This document shows, in pieces, positions 41,208-49,513 of a stretch of DNA of 64,000 nucleotides. The stretch is from Lewinellaceae bacterium. Its GTDB lineage: Bacteria; Bacteroidota; Bacteroidia; Chitinophagales; Saprospiraceae. The stretch is from the NCBI GenBank assembly GCA_020636275.1, contig JACJYD010000001.1, positions 1,302,001 to 1,366,000 on the forward strand, given 5' to 3'. Positions within the stretch are counted from its first letter, which is position 1, and every line of letters begins with the position of its first letter. Position numbers and translations under genes: made by a program. The notes beneath the pieces are model-generated. The model made no database searches. It saw only the letters and a list, made by a program, of their open reading frames with translations, and was not told the origin of the DNA.

Positions 41208-44200
41208 TTAATCACCAATCTCCACTACTTTCAACGTCCCGTTATTCCGGGCGATGATCAGGTAATCTTTCCCTCCGATCCGGATATTTCGGATGTTTTT
41301 CACCTGCCCGTCGATGGGCTCCCCACCGGGCTGGGTGGACTCAAAGCGACCATTTCCTTTATTGATCAACAGGGTACCGTAGTTGCTGTCGTAACGACCC
41401 ATCATAATATTGGCATCAAAGTAGTTGCCCATCAGGAGCAGGTCGGGGAGCCCGTCATGATTAAGGTCTTTGGAAATTGCGGCATAGTAATCGCCTTGCT
41501 GCACTTCCTCGTCGAGGGGGCGGGCCTCAAAGTGGCCCTGACCGTCGTTGATCAGCAGCATCGAGCGGAACTCGTCGGCTTCAAAATAGTGCTCCAGTTT
41601 CTCGACGGGGAAGATCTCCGTGAAAGAAGCATTGGCAAAGTCCTTGGCATAGACGAATTTCTTCTTGATAAAAGGCATTTGGGTTTCGAGCTCTTTTTTG
41701 TTGTGGAACGGAATTTCCTTCCCTTGCACGAAATAGCTCAACACCTGTTCCTTGGTGCCATTGTCGTCGAAATCGTCGTAATACATACGTACGGGCTCGT
41801 CAGGCTTTATTTTCAGCCGGCTGTTCAGACCCAGGTTCCCAGCCAGAATGTCGATATCGCCGTCGTTGTCCACATCTACGGGATAGGCGAAATTCCACCA
41901 TCCTTTTTCATTACAAAGCGTTTTCAGGGCGAACCGCCCTCCGTCGTTGATGAGGGCTTTGATCCCGTCCCATTCCAGGGCCAGTATGATGTCCAGATCG
42001 CCGTCCTGGTCCAGATCAACGGCCGAGCTGCCTTTTACAAAGCCCAGTAGTCCGGCATCGGGAAGGTATTGGTCGGATACATCGGTAAATTTCCCCGTGC
42101 CGTCGTTTGCCAGGCAGTATGATTTCGGGATCTCGCCATAGGCCCAGGGTTTGGCCCGGGCGCCGATGAACAGGTCGGGCACACCGTCGCCGGTAAAGTC
42201 GAAGACCTCCAGCCCGCCGGCGGTGACCGATACACCGGTAAATGCATCGGCTTTTTTACGGAGGTTGCCGCTGCCGTCATTCAGGTAGATCAGGGGCCAG
42301 GTGAAAGGGCTGTTTTCCCGGAATTCATTTCCCCCCGTAGCTATCACCAGGTCGTTCGCTCCGTCGGCGTTCACATCGATGATCGCAGCTTTGACTTCCT
42401 CATAGGTGCTGTCTGTCCGAAGGTCCGCGTTCTTGACCCGTTGAAAGGTGCCGTCAGCTTGCTGAAAGAACAGCCCGCTAACCATCCATTTTGCGGAGCC
42501 GACAAATACGTCATCCAGGCTGTCGCCGTTGAGGTCGCCAACAGCCAAAGCCGGTCCGTCGGTGGAGGTGGAAAACGGGATCAGGATCTCCCGGTCGAAT
42601 TCGACAAATTCGTTTTCCTCATGGGTGTATTCGAGATGGAAGTCCTTTTCTTTTGATATAAACCGGTACGAAAACGGCTTCTGGAGGAGGCTGTAATCGA
42701 AGCGTGGGAGCCCGGCTTCCTCCACGACGTGCAACACCGGTCCCTTGGCATCTTTGATCCTGGAAACCGTCCGGTCGGGCCAGATCACGAGGATAGAATC
42801 CATCGGCGCGCCCTGGGTGGCGAAAACGGCCGGTCCGATCGAGGAAGATTGGAAGCCTCTGACCTGAAACTGCTCGGCGTATTGCACGCGGCCCTGTTGA
42901 TAGGCCAGTATTTTGGCGCCAATGGCGTATTTATTCTTTCCCCTGCCTTCCAGGTAGATTTTTATCGACTTCGCGGTGGTCCGGTTTTCATACAAAAAAG
43001 CCGGGTCGTTGATGTTGTTGGTAAGGATATCCAGGTCGCCGTCGTTATCGAGGTCGGCGTAGGCCGCACTGTTGGAGTAGCTCACCTGGTCGTTCCGGAT
43101 GCGGTCGCCGGAGTCCCGGTATTGTTCAGTGGGTGTGCCGAGGAAAAATTTATTCCGGACCTTGATCTCCGGGATCTTTTTGATGACGCTCAGATCCTTT
43201 TCGGTCAATTGATCGAATTCGATCTTATACTTAATATCATCATTAGCCTCGAAGTTGATATAGTCCATATCGTTCATCCGCTTGGGGATCCCGTTGCTGA
43301 CAAAAAGGTCCCGGATCCCGTCGAGATCCATGTCGAACAGCAGGGGTGACCACGACCAATCGGTGGCGAAAATGCCGCCGTACCGCCCGATCTCGCTGAA
43401 CGTGTTGTTGCCGTTATTGACCTGAAGGCAGTTCTTGGCGAATTGGTGGTTGTAGCCGTAGTTGAGTTTGAACCGGAAAATATTCAGCGCTTCTTCACCT
43501 TCCGATTTTTTCAGGATCACCGGATCTTCCGGCAACATATCCAGCGAAACGATATCCGGAAAGCAATCGTTGTTGACATCGGCAACGTCCACCCCCATGG
43601 TAAACTTGCTGGTGTGCTGGATCTCCTCGTTCAATGATTCTTTAAAAGTGCCGTTGCCCTGGTTGATGTAGAGATAGTCATTTTCATGAAAATCATTGCC
43701 CACGTAAATATCCGGGTAGCCGTCGAGATTGAAATCGCCGAAGGCCAACCCGAGTCCGTACCCGATCACGGAACTTTGGATGCCTGCTTCCCGGGTGACG
43801 TCCACAAAATGCCCGCCCTCATTTCTGAATAGTTTATCGCCTGAAACCGGATCGACCGTATCCAAAAACCGGGCTCTCGGCCCGAAAGTGCCGTTCTGAT
43901 GCACGCTGTGGTTCAGAAGGTAGAGATCGAGGTCGCCGTCGAGGTCGTAGTCGAAAAAGCCGGCCTGGGTACAGAATCCCTTGAAATCGACGCCGTAAGC
44001 CCGTGCGGATTCTTTGTACTGCGGTACCCCGTTGGCATCGATGCCTGTGCAGATGAAGAGCTTGTTGTTATCATCCAGCTTGCGGTAGCTTCCCACCTGA
44101 CACAAGTAGATGTCCAGCAGCCCGTCCCCGTTGACATCCGCCACCGAAGCCCCTGTCGACCAGCCGTTTTCTCCGCCGTCTATCTGGGTTTGATCGCTCA

Positions 44201-44501
44201 CGTCCCTGAAGGTCAATCCTCCCTGGTTGAGGAACATTTTTTCTTTTCCCAGATTGGACGTAAAGTAGACGTCGATCAGGCTGTCGTTGTTGAAATCGGC
44301 GACAGCAATGCCACCGCCGTTGTAATAGTAGAGGTAATTAAAAATATTCAGGTCGACTTCGACCGGCAATTCATTGACGAAATTGAGATGGGTGTCTTCC
44401 GTTTTTTTTAGTTCAAAAAGGTAATCGGCACCCGGTTGGTCCGAGTGACAGGAGAAAAACGATATCGACACCGTCAGGAGAATGATCAGTATTTTTTTCA
44501 C
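41208..44501 (-). CDS. FG-GAP/VCBS and ASPIC/UnbV repeat lipoprotein 2
   Basis: 1097 residues starting at GTG 44501, which overlaps the stop of the upstream paralogue (GTGA). The signal ends VSISFFSC, a lipobox. Two runs of FG-GAP/VCBS repeats form beta-propellers with calcium-type loops (DFNNDSLIDVYFTSN, DVNGDGLLDIYLC, DFNLDGYPDIYVGN, DLNGDSLDDVFVG, DVDNDGDIDILAG), separated by an ASPIC/UnbV module around 510-600 (SIKIYLEGRGKNKYAIGAKIL...VRGFQSSSIG...LVIWPD). The tail DGQVKNIRNIRIGGKDYLIIARNN is shared with the paralogue. Outer-surface lipoproteins of this kind accompany SusCD pairs in Bacteroidota; their ligand is unknown. Confidence 0.88.
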   Translation of the reverse strand: MKKILIILLTVSISFFSCHSDQPGADYLFELKKTEDTHLNFVNELPVEVDLNIFNYLYYYNGGGIAVADFNNDSLIDVYFTSNLGKEKMFLNQGGLTFRDVSDQTQIDGGENGWSTGASVADVNGDGLLDIYLCQVGSYRKLDDNNKLFICTGIDANGVPQYKESARAYGVDFKGFCTQAGFFDYDLDGDLDLYLLNHSVHQNGTFGPRARFLDTVDPVSGDKLFRNEGGHFVDVTREAGIQSSVIGYGLGLAFGDFNLDGYPDIYVGNDFHENDYLYINQGNGTFKESLNEEIQHTSKFTMGVDVADVNNDCFPDIVSLDMLPEDPVILKKSEGEEALNIFRFKLNYGYNHQFAKNCLQVNNGNNTFSEIGRYGGIFATDWSWSPLLFDMDLDGIRDLFVSNGIPKRMNDMDYINFEANDDIKYKIEFDQLTEKDLSVIKKIPEIKVRNKFFLGTPTEQYRDSGDRIRNDQVSYSNSAAYADLDNDGDLDILTNNINDPAFLYENRTTAKSIKIYLEGRGKNKYAIGAKILAYQQGRVQYAEQFQVRGFQSSSIGPAVFATQGAPMDSILVIWPDRTVSRIKDAKGPVLHVVEEAGLPRFDYSLLQKPFSYRFISKEKDFHLEYTHEENEFVEFDREILIPFSTSTDGPALAVGDLNGDSLDDVFVGSAKWMVSGLFFQQADGTFQRVKNADLRTDSTYEEVKAAIIDVNADGANDLVIATGGNEFRENSPFTWPLIYLNDGSGNLRKKADAFTGVSVTAGGLEVFDFTGDGVPDLFIGARAKPWAYGEIPKSYCLANDGTGKFTDVSDQYLPDAGLLGFVKGSSAVDLDQDGDLDIILALEWDGIKALINDGGRFALKTLCNEKGWWNFAYPVDVDNDGDIDILAGNLGLNSRLKIKPDEPVRMYYDDFDDNGTKEQVLSYFVQGKEIPFHNKKELETQMPFIKKKFVYAKDFANASFTEIFPVEKLEHYFEADEFRSMLLINDGQGHFEARPLDEEVQQGDYYAAISKDLNHDGLPDLLLMGNYFDANIMMGRYDSNYGTLLINKGNGRFESTQPGGEPIDGQVKNIRNIRIGGKDYLIIARNNGTLKVVEIGD

Positions 44502-47500
44502 TTTACACTTTTGATTAATTCCGGAGAGGCATTATTGATCAAAAACAGGTATTGGTTTCCGCCATTTACCCGGATCGGCTGGATGTCTTTCACTTCCCCA
44601 TCGATCCAGATGTTGGAGGTGTTTTCATCGACAAAACGCAATTGTCCCTTCCCATCGTTTAATAAAAGCCCGCCAAAACTGGCGTCCAGCCTGGAAAATT
44701 GAGGGATCAGGTTAAAATCGTTCCCCCCGGTCAACAGGTCGATGTCGCCGTCGCCGTCCACATCCACCGGAAGAATGGCCTTGATGGAGGAGAGTTGAGA
44801 GTCTTCCGGCAAGGCTTCCATCCGGAAATGCCCGTCTCCGTCATTCCAGGCGATGGAGGAGAGCATGTAATTGCAATTCCGGTGCCCGGCCTTTTCCAGG
44901 GCGGGGCCGGGGAATAATTCCTGAATGGATTTAGTGGCGTAATCGCTGTGCCGGAGCGCCCCCTTTTTGATGGCGGTGATCTGATCCTGCATGTCCTTTT
45001 TAAGCATGATCGGCATGTCCCTTCCGCCGGTCCTTTGGGTCATGATCTTATCCACCGTTCCGTTGTCGTCGAAATCGTTGATCCACAGGGAAAGAGGCGC
45101 TTCCTGATCGGCGTAGACGTAGCAATTGGAACCGGTATTCCCGAAGATGAGGTCCATGTCTCCGTCGGAATCGAGGTCGGCGGCAGCTACCTTGAAATAC
45201 CAGCCATTGTAGTCCGATAGGTTGGTGGTCTGCTCGGTAAACCGGGTGCCGTCGTACGCAAAGATGCGGGGGTAGTCCCATTCGCCGACGACAATGAGTT
45301 CCTTTCCGGCATCGCCCATAACATTTTCAAATACGGCCGAAGTGACCATGCCCACACCGGAAAAATTGTTGAACAATTCTTTGGAAACATCGGTAAAATG
45401 GCCTTGCCCATCATTTTTGAAGGCAAAATGGGCCGGATTGAACCCGTAATGGCGCGGCACTGACCTCGAGAAAATGAACAGGTCCTGATCGCCGTCGCCG
45501 TCGTAGTCATGCGCCAGTATCTCGGAAGTATTCATGCCGATCTCGGAAGTAAACCCGGCGCTGGGCGTGAAATTACCGGCGCCGTCGTTGAGGTAGAGCC
45601 GATCCACCAGGTTGGGGTCGTTGGGTTGGTATTGGTTTCCGCCCGATCCCACCATCAGGTCCTGGTCCCCATCGTTATCGGCGTCGAAGAACCGGCAGGC
45701 CGTATCTTCGAATTTAAGGTGTTTATTGAGCGCAGGCTGTGGCTTTTCGGCAAAGCCGGCGGCGGTCTGAATATAGATCCTGCCCGGCTGGTCGGTTGCT
45801 CCGCAAATGAATACGTCTTCTTTCCCGTCTCCGTTTACGTCGGCGACGCAGGCTTTTGGACCTTCTTTCGACAACATCCGGTGCACCCCTCTTTCGTAGT
45901 AATAGTCGACATAATCGTCCTCGATATGGGGTTGGAATGTATTTGGTACCGCAGCGAAGAGCCCGTTTGCCGGGGCTGGCTTATGGTAATGGCCTCCCGC
46001 CCCCGCTTCCGCAACCTGTACCACCCTATCGGTGGGGGAGGGATGCAGGACCGTGTCCTGGCCGTCCGGCCAAACGATCAACAGGGAGTCGATCTTCGGA
46101 TCGCTGCCCAGGCCGAAGAGGAGTTGGTACTCAACCGAAGATTGGAAACCCCTGCTGGGGTTGACCTGCTGGTATTGCAGGCTTCCCGGGGAATAGAGGT
46201 AGACCTTGGCGCCTATTGCCTTGGTGTTGGGCGCCTTACCTTCGAGCCTGACCTCAAGTGATTTGTTCCGGGTGTTGTTCCGGTAGAGGAGGGCCGGCTG
46301 GTTCACGTTATTGATGACGAGGTCGAGGTCGCCGTCGTTATCGAGGTCGCCGTAAGCCGCGCCGTTGGAAAAGGTCTCTTTGTCCAGGCCCCATTCTTTG
46401 GAGGCATTTTCGAACCGGTAGCCGGAGATGTTGTGAAAGGCCAGGTTGGACAAGGGTTTGGAAGGCATTTTGTCGATCACGGTGTTCATGTCTTCCTTTT
46501 TTCCGGTCAGCGCCATTTTCTGGATCACCTCATTGGCGAAAAAGTCCATAAAATCCAGGTCGATCACGTCGTGGAAGATGCCGTTGCAGACAATGATGTC
46601 GGTATACCGGTCGTTGTCGGCGTCGAACATCAGGGCGCCCCAGGACCAGTCGGAAGCAGCTACTCCGGCGTGGAAGGCGACTTCCTTGAATTTCTTTCCC
46701 TTATTGATCTGCAGGGTGTTGTGCATGAACTGGTTGTAAAAACCACTTTCCACCTTCAGGCGGCGGAGGTTGATATCGTCGAAGGATGCCGTGGTCTTCA
46801 GGCGGTAATCGTCGTTGGGAAGCATGTCGGTCACGAACAGGTCCATCAGGCCGTCGTTGTTGATATCGCGGAGGTCGGCGCCCATGGACGAGTGGGAGAT
46901 GTGGGAGAAATAGTCTTCCAGCGATTCCTTGAAGGTGCCGTTGCCCTGGTTGAGGTACAGGTAGTCCCTTTCGAAAAAGTCGTTGGAGATGTAGAGATCG
47001 TCGTAGCCGTCGTCGTTTATGTCGCCGACCGTTACGCCCAGGCCGAAGCCGATCAGGCTCTGGTAGATACCTGCTTCGTCGGACACGTCGACGAATTTTC
47101 CGTTGTCGTTGCGCAGGAACTTGTCGCCGCCGCCTTTGAGGAATTCCTTGACCGGCCAGTCCCTGGCGGGCAGATCCCGCTTGTTGGAATAGTTGAGGGT
47201 ATTGGTGGGGATGAAGCTGTTGTTGAGCAGGTATACGTCGAGGTCGCCGTCCTTGTCGTAGTCGAGGAACGCGGCGTGGGTGGTATACCCGTTGTCGTCG
47301 AGGCCGTATTCGGCGCCTTTCTCGGTAAAGGTAAGATCCTGGTTATTGATAAAGAGGAGGTTCTTCTGGTCCTGGCCGGATACGTAACCCGCATTGCAGA
47401 CGTAGATATCGAGGAAGCCGTCGGCATTGATATCGACCAGTACGACGCCGGTGCTCCATTTATTGGCGGCGCCCACGCCGGCAGAGGCGGTGATGTCTTC

Positions 47501-47788
47501 AAATTTCCAGTCGCCTTTATTGAGGTAGAGTTTGTTCTCGCCCATATTGGCGGTAAAATAGATGTCTGGCAGTCCGTCGTTGTTGATATCACCGATGGCT
47601 ACGCCGCCGCCGTTGTAAAAATTGCGGTAGGTGAAGATGTTGAGGTCTTCGTTGTTGACCACATTATTTTCGAAATGCACCCCCGAACTGCTTTCGGGTA
47701 TGGAGGTAAATAAACGGTCATTCCCCCCCGGTTCTTTATTGCAGGCAAGGAGCAGCAATAATCCGGACAGGTAAAGAAGTTTTTTCAT
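44498..47788 (-). CDS. FG-GAP/VCBS and ASPIC/UnbV repeat lipoprotein 1
   Basis: 1096 residues, starting at ATG 47788 (MKKLLYLSGLLLLLACNK, lipoprotein); an upstream in-frame ATG at 47821 lies in the terminator and would spoil the signal. Layout is as in the downstream paralogue: FG-GAP repeats (DINNDGLPDIYFTAN, DINADGFLDIYVCN, DYDKDGDLDVYLLN, DINDDGYDDLYISN), ASPIC/UnbV module (SLEVRLEGKAPNTKAIGAKV...SRGFQSSVEYQLLFGLG...LIVWPDG), then a second propeller (DVNGDGKEDVFICG, DADNDGDQDLMVGSGG). A tandem duplication followed by divergence is the simplest history. An intrinsic terminator on this strand lies just before its start. Confidence 0.88.
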   Translation of the reverse strand: MKKLLYLSGLLLLLACNKEPGGNDRLFTSIPESSSGVHFENNVVNNEDLNIFTYRNFYNGGGVAIGDINNDGLPDIYFTANMGENKLYLNKGDWKFEDITASAGVGAANKWSTGVVLVDINADGFLDIYVCNAGYVSGQDQKNLLFINNQDLTFTEKGAEYGLDDNGYTTHAAFLDYDKDGDLDVYLLNNSFIPTNTLNYSNKRDLPARDWPVKEFLKGGGDKFLRNDNGKFVDVSDEAGIYQSLIGFGLGVTVGDINDDGYDDLYISNDFFERDYLYLNQGNGTFKESLEDYFSHISHSSMGADLRDINNDGLMDLFVTDMLPNDDYRLKTTASFDDINLRRLKVESGFYNQFMHNTLQINKGKKFKEVAFHAGVAASDWSWGALMFDADNDRYTDIIVCNGIFHDVIDLDFMDFFANEVIQKMALTGKKEDMNTVIDKMPSKPLSNLAFHNISGYRFENASKEWGLDKETFSNGAAYGDLDNDGDLDLVINNVNQPALLYRNNTRNKSLEVRLEGKAPNTKAIGAKVYLYSPGSLQYQQVNPSRGFQSSVEYQLLFGLGSDPKIDSLLIVWPDGQDTVLHPSPTDRVVQVAEAGAGGHYHKPAPANGLFAAVPNTFQPHIEDDYVDYYYERGVHRMLSKEGPKACVADVNGDGKEDVFICGATDQPGRIYIQTAAGFAEKPQPALNKHLKFEDTACRFFDADNDGDQDLMVGSGGNQYQPNDPNLVDRLYLNDGAGNFTPSAGFTSEIGMNTSEILAHDYDGDGDQDLFIFSRSVPRHYGFNPAHFAFKNDGQGHFTDVSKELFNNFSGVGMVTSAVFENVMGDAGKELIVVGEWDYPRIFAYDGTRFTEQTTNLSDYNGWYFKVAAADLDSDGDMDLIFGNTGSNCYVYADQEAPLSLWINDFDDNGTVDKIMTQRTGGRDMPIMLKKDMQDQITAIKKGALRHSDYATKSIQELFPGPALEKAGHRNCNYMLSSIAWNDGDGHFRMEALPEDSQLSSIKAILPVDVDGDGDIDLLTGGNDFNLIPQFSRLDASFGGLLLNDGKGQLRFVDENTSNIWIDGEVKDIQPIRVNGGNQYLFLINNASPELIKSVK

Positions 47789-47823
47789 GGTAACCTGATT
47801 TTGGGATAAAGTTACATTCATTT

Positions 47824-47856
47824 AAAAAAAAAGGAGAGCGTTACGACGCTCTCCTT
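47824..47856 (-). terminator. intrinsic terminator or attenuator between susD and the ASPIC genes
   Basis: On the minus strand AAGGAGAGCGT and ACGCTCTCCTT (47831-47841 / 47846-47856, loop of four) are followed by a run of nine T (47824-47832 read in reverse). It stands inside the presumed operon, 36 bp before the ASPIC gene start, so it could lower expression of the downstream genes relative to susCD. Confidence 0.75.
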
Positions 47857-47870
47857 CTCTTTTTGAATAC

Positions 47871-47893
47871 GATAGTGCGCCAGAGGCGCATCA
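47871..47893. terminator. short hairpin with GCC-AGA-GGC tip
   Basis: GTGCGCC-AGA-GGCGCAT, with partly matching flanks, 10 bp past the susD stop. Confidence 0.45.
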
Positions 47894-47903
47894 TCGCAAG
47901 GAA

Positions 47904-49433
47904 TTAATACCCTGGATTCTGCTTCAGGTTCGGATTGGCAGACAATTCGATCGAGGGGATCGGGAAGAGGAGCCGGGTGGCGTCATCCGCACTCTTGTCC
48001 GTCCACGCATCGAGGAATGTTCCGAAACGGATCTGATCTTGCCGTCTGTAACCTTCCCACCAGAGTTCGAAACCTCTTTCGTTATAGATCTCTTCCAGGC
48101 TTCCGGTCGAGTTGGTAGCTACACCGCGTTTGCCCCGGATCTCGTTGACCAGGCTGGCAGGCGTGTCGCCGCCGGTGGCTGTGCCACCCCGTGCGATAGC
48201 TTCGGCTTTCATGAGAAGAATATCCGAATAGCGGAAGAGCACGTAGTCGTTGTCTGACCGGTCGATATTGACAAAGTCCGGAATGTATTTGATCCCGCGA
48301 ATACCTGTTACTTCAAGGTTGTTGCCGGTTTCAAAGATGCTCACCTCTTTGGTAAAGGAGAGCGGGTTACCGCGGCGGTCGTTGAGAGCGGTTCCGTTTT
48401 CGTCGTACTGTTGTCCGATCAGGAATCCGGCATGGAGACCCGAAACAGGGGTTAGGTCGGCGGGTTCTGCATCGAAACGCACATCATTCGGATCGTCGAA
48501 GCGGTCGTAGAAATCAGCGATGGTGCAGAAACCGTTCCAGCCGCTGGGTTTCTGATTGTAGTGCAGGGTCATGTGCCAGTGCGCACGGACCTCCCCTCCC
48601 TGTACACCACCATCATTCTTGGAGGTGAAGATCAGTTCGGAGGAAACCATATCGTTGTTCGGACGGAAATTGTCGTAGTAGTCATCATCCACTTCGTAGT
48701 TGCCGGAATCGATAATCCCGTCGCAAGCCTGGATCACCTTATCCATATCGGCCGCCGAGAAGCTCGGATTGGCACGGTCGCCGGTCCAAACGCCTTTGTT
48801 GAGATACATTTTAGCCAGCAAAGCGCGGGCTGCATCTTTAGAAGCGACCCAGGCATCCGTATTATCGGGGAGGTTGGGTAGGATCGTTTCCAGTTCGGAA
48901 ATGATATAATTGGTGGCATCAGAGCTGCTCATCACCGTAGGATCGGTCAGGGCGATGTTCGACCCCGGTTCACGGGTAGGCACTTGCCCCCAATGATCAA
49001 CAAAGATATACATATAAAAAGCGCGAAGGAAGCGAGCTGCCATCTCTTGGTCCTGGGAAGGGTTGTAGGCCAATACGTTATTGGCCAGGTAAAGACCCCG
49101 TCCCATACTGTTAAACGAATTCCGGTTAAACGTGTGTTCCGCATCCCAGGTGTGATCGTGGAGTGTTCTCCAAACGCCGTTGTCGTCCCAGTCGGTACCG
49201 CGGGTCGGGCCCATTATTTCATCGGAGGAATGCTCCTGGAGGCTCCAGATATTGTCCTGAACCTGGAATTGCCAAAGGGTGCGGTAGGCGTCGTCCAGGA
49301 GCGACTGCACATCGACACTGCCGGCTTCGGGAACCACGCCATCTACGATCTCCTCTTGCAGGTTCGTGCAAGAACCCAGGAGAAGGGAAAAAGCGAAAAG
49401 GCTTGCAAAGCCTAAACTGTTTATGAATTTCAT
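47904..49433 (-). CDS. susD: SusD/RagB family nutrient-binding lipoprotein
   Basis: 509 residues with a lipoprotein signal (FSLLLGSCTN). The family's TPR-like helices and C-terminal features are visible: ARFLRAFYMYIFVDHWGQVPTRE, DAARALLAKMYLNKGVWTG, VLFRYSDILLMKAEAIARGG, LVNEIRGKRGV, YNERGFELWWEGYRRQDQIRFGTF and the terminal PIPSIELSANPNLKQNPGY. SusD proteins cap the SusC barrel and bind the incoming glycan or other nutrient. Located 80 bp after the SusC gene as expected. Confidence 0.95.
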   Translation of the reverse strand: MKFINSLGFASLFAFSLLLGSCTNLQEEIVDGVVPEAGSVDVQSLLDDAYRTLWQFQVQDNIWSLQEHSSDEIMGPTRGTDWDDNGVWRTLHDHTWDAEHTFNRNSFNSMGRGLYLANNVLAYNPSQDQEMAARFLRAFYMYIFVDHWGQVPTREPGSNIALTDPTVMSSSDATNYIISELETILPNLPDNTDAWVASKDAARALLAKMYLNKGVWTGDRANPSFSAADMDKVIQACDGIIDSGNYEVDDDYYDNFRPNNDMVSSELIFTSKNDGGVQGGEVRAHWHMTLHYNQKPSGWNGFCTIADFYDRFDDPNDVRFDAEPADLTPVSGLHAGFLIGQQYDENGTALNDRRGNPLSFTKEVSIFETGNNLEVTGIRGIKYIPDFVNIDRSDNDYVLFRYSDILLMKAEAIARGGTATGGDTPASLVNEIRGKRGVATNSTGSLEEIYNERGFELWWEGYRRQDQIRFGTFLDAWTDKSADDATRLLFPIPSIELSANPNLKQNPGY

Positions 49434-49513
49434 TCTATAAAGATTTTTATAGTTTTTGATTTAAAAAACGTGGAGGCTGGAACTGTGAGCATGGCCACAG
49501 TTCCGACTCACAT

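Noticed and set aside
46433..47713. 426-codon plus-strand frame with V/G-rich repeats
   Set aside because: Its repetition mirrors the FG-GAP repeats on the opposite strand.
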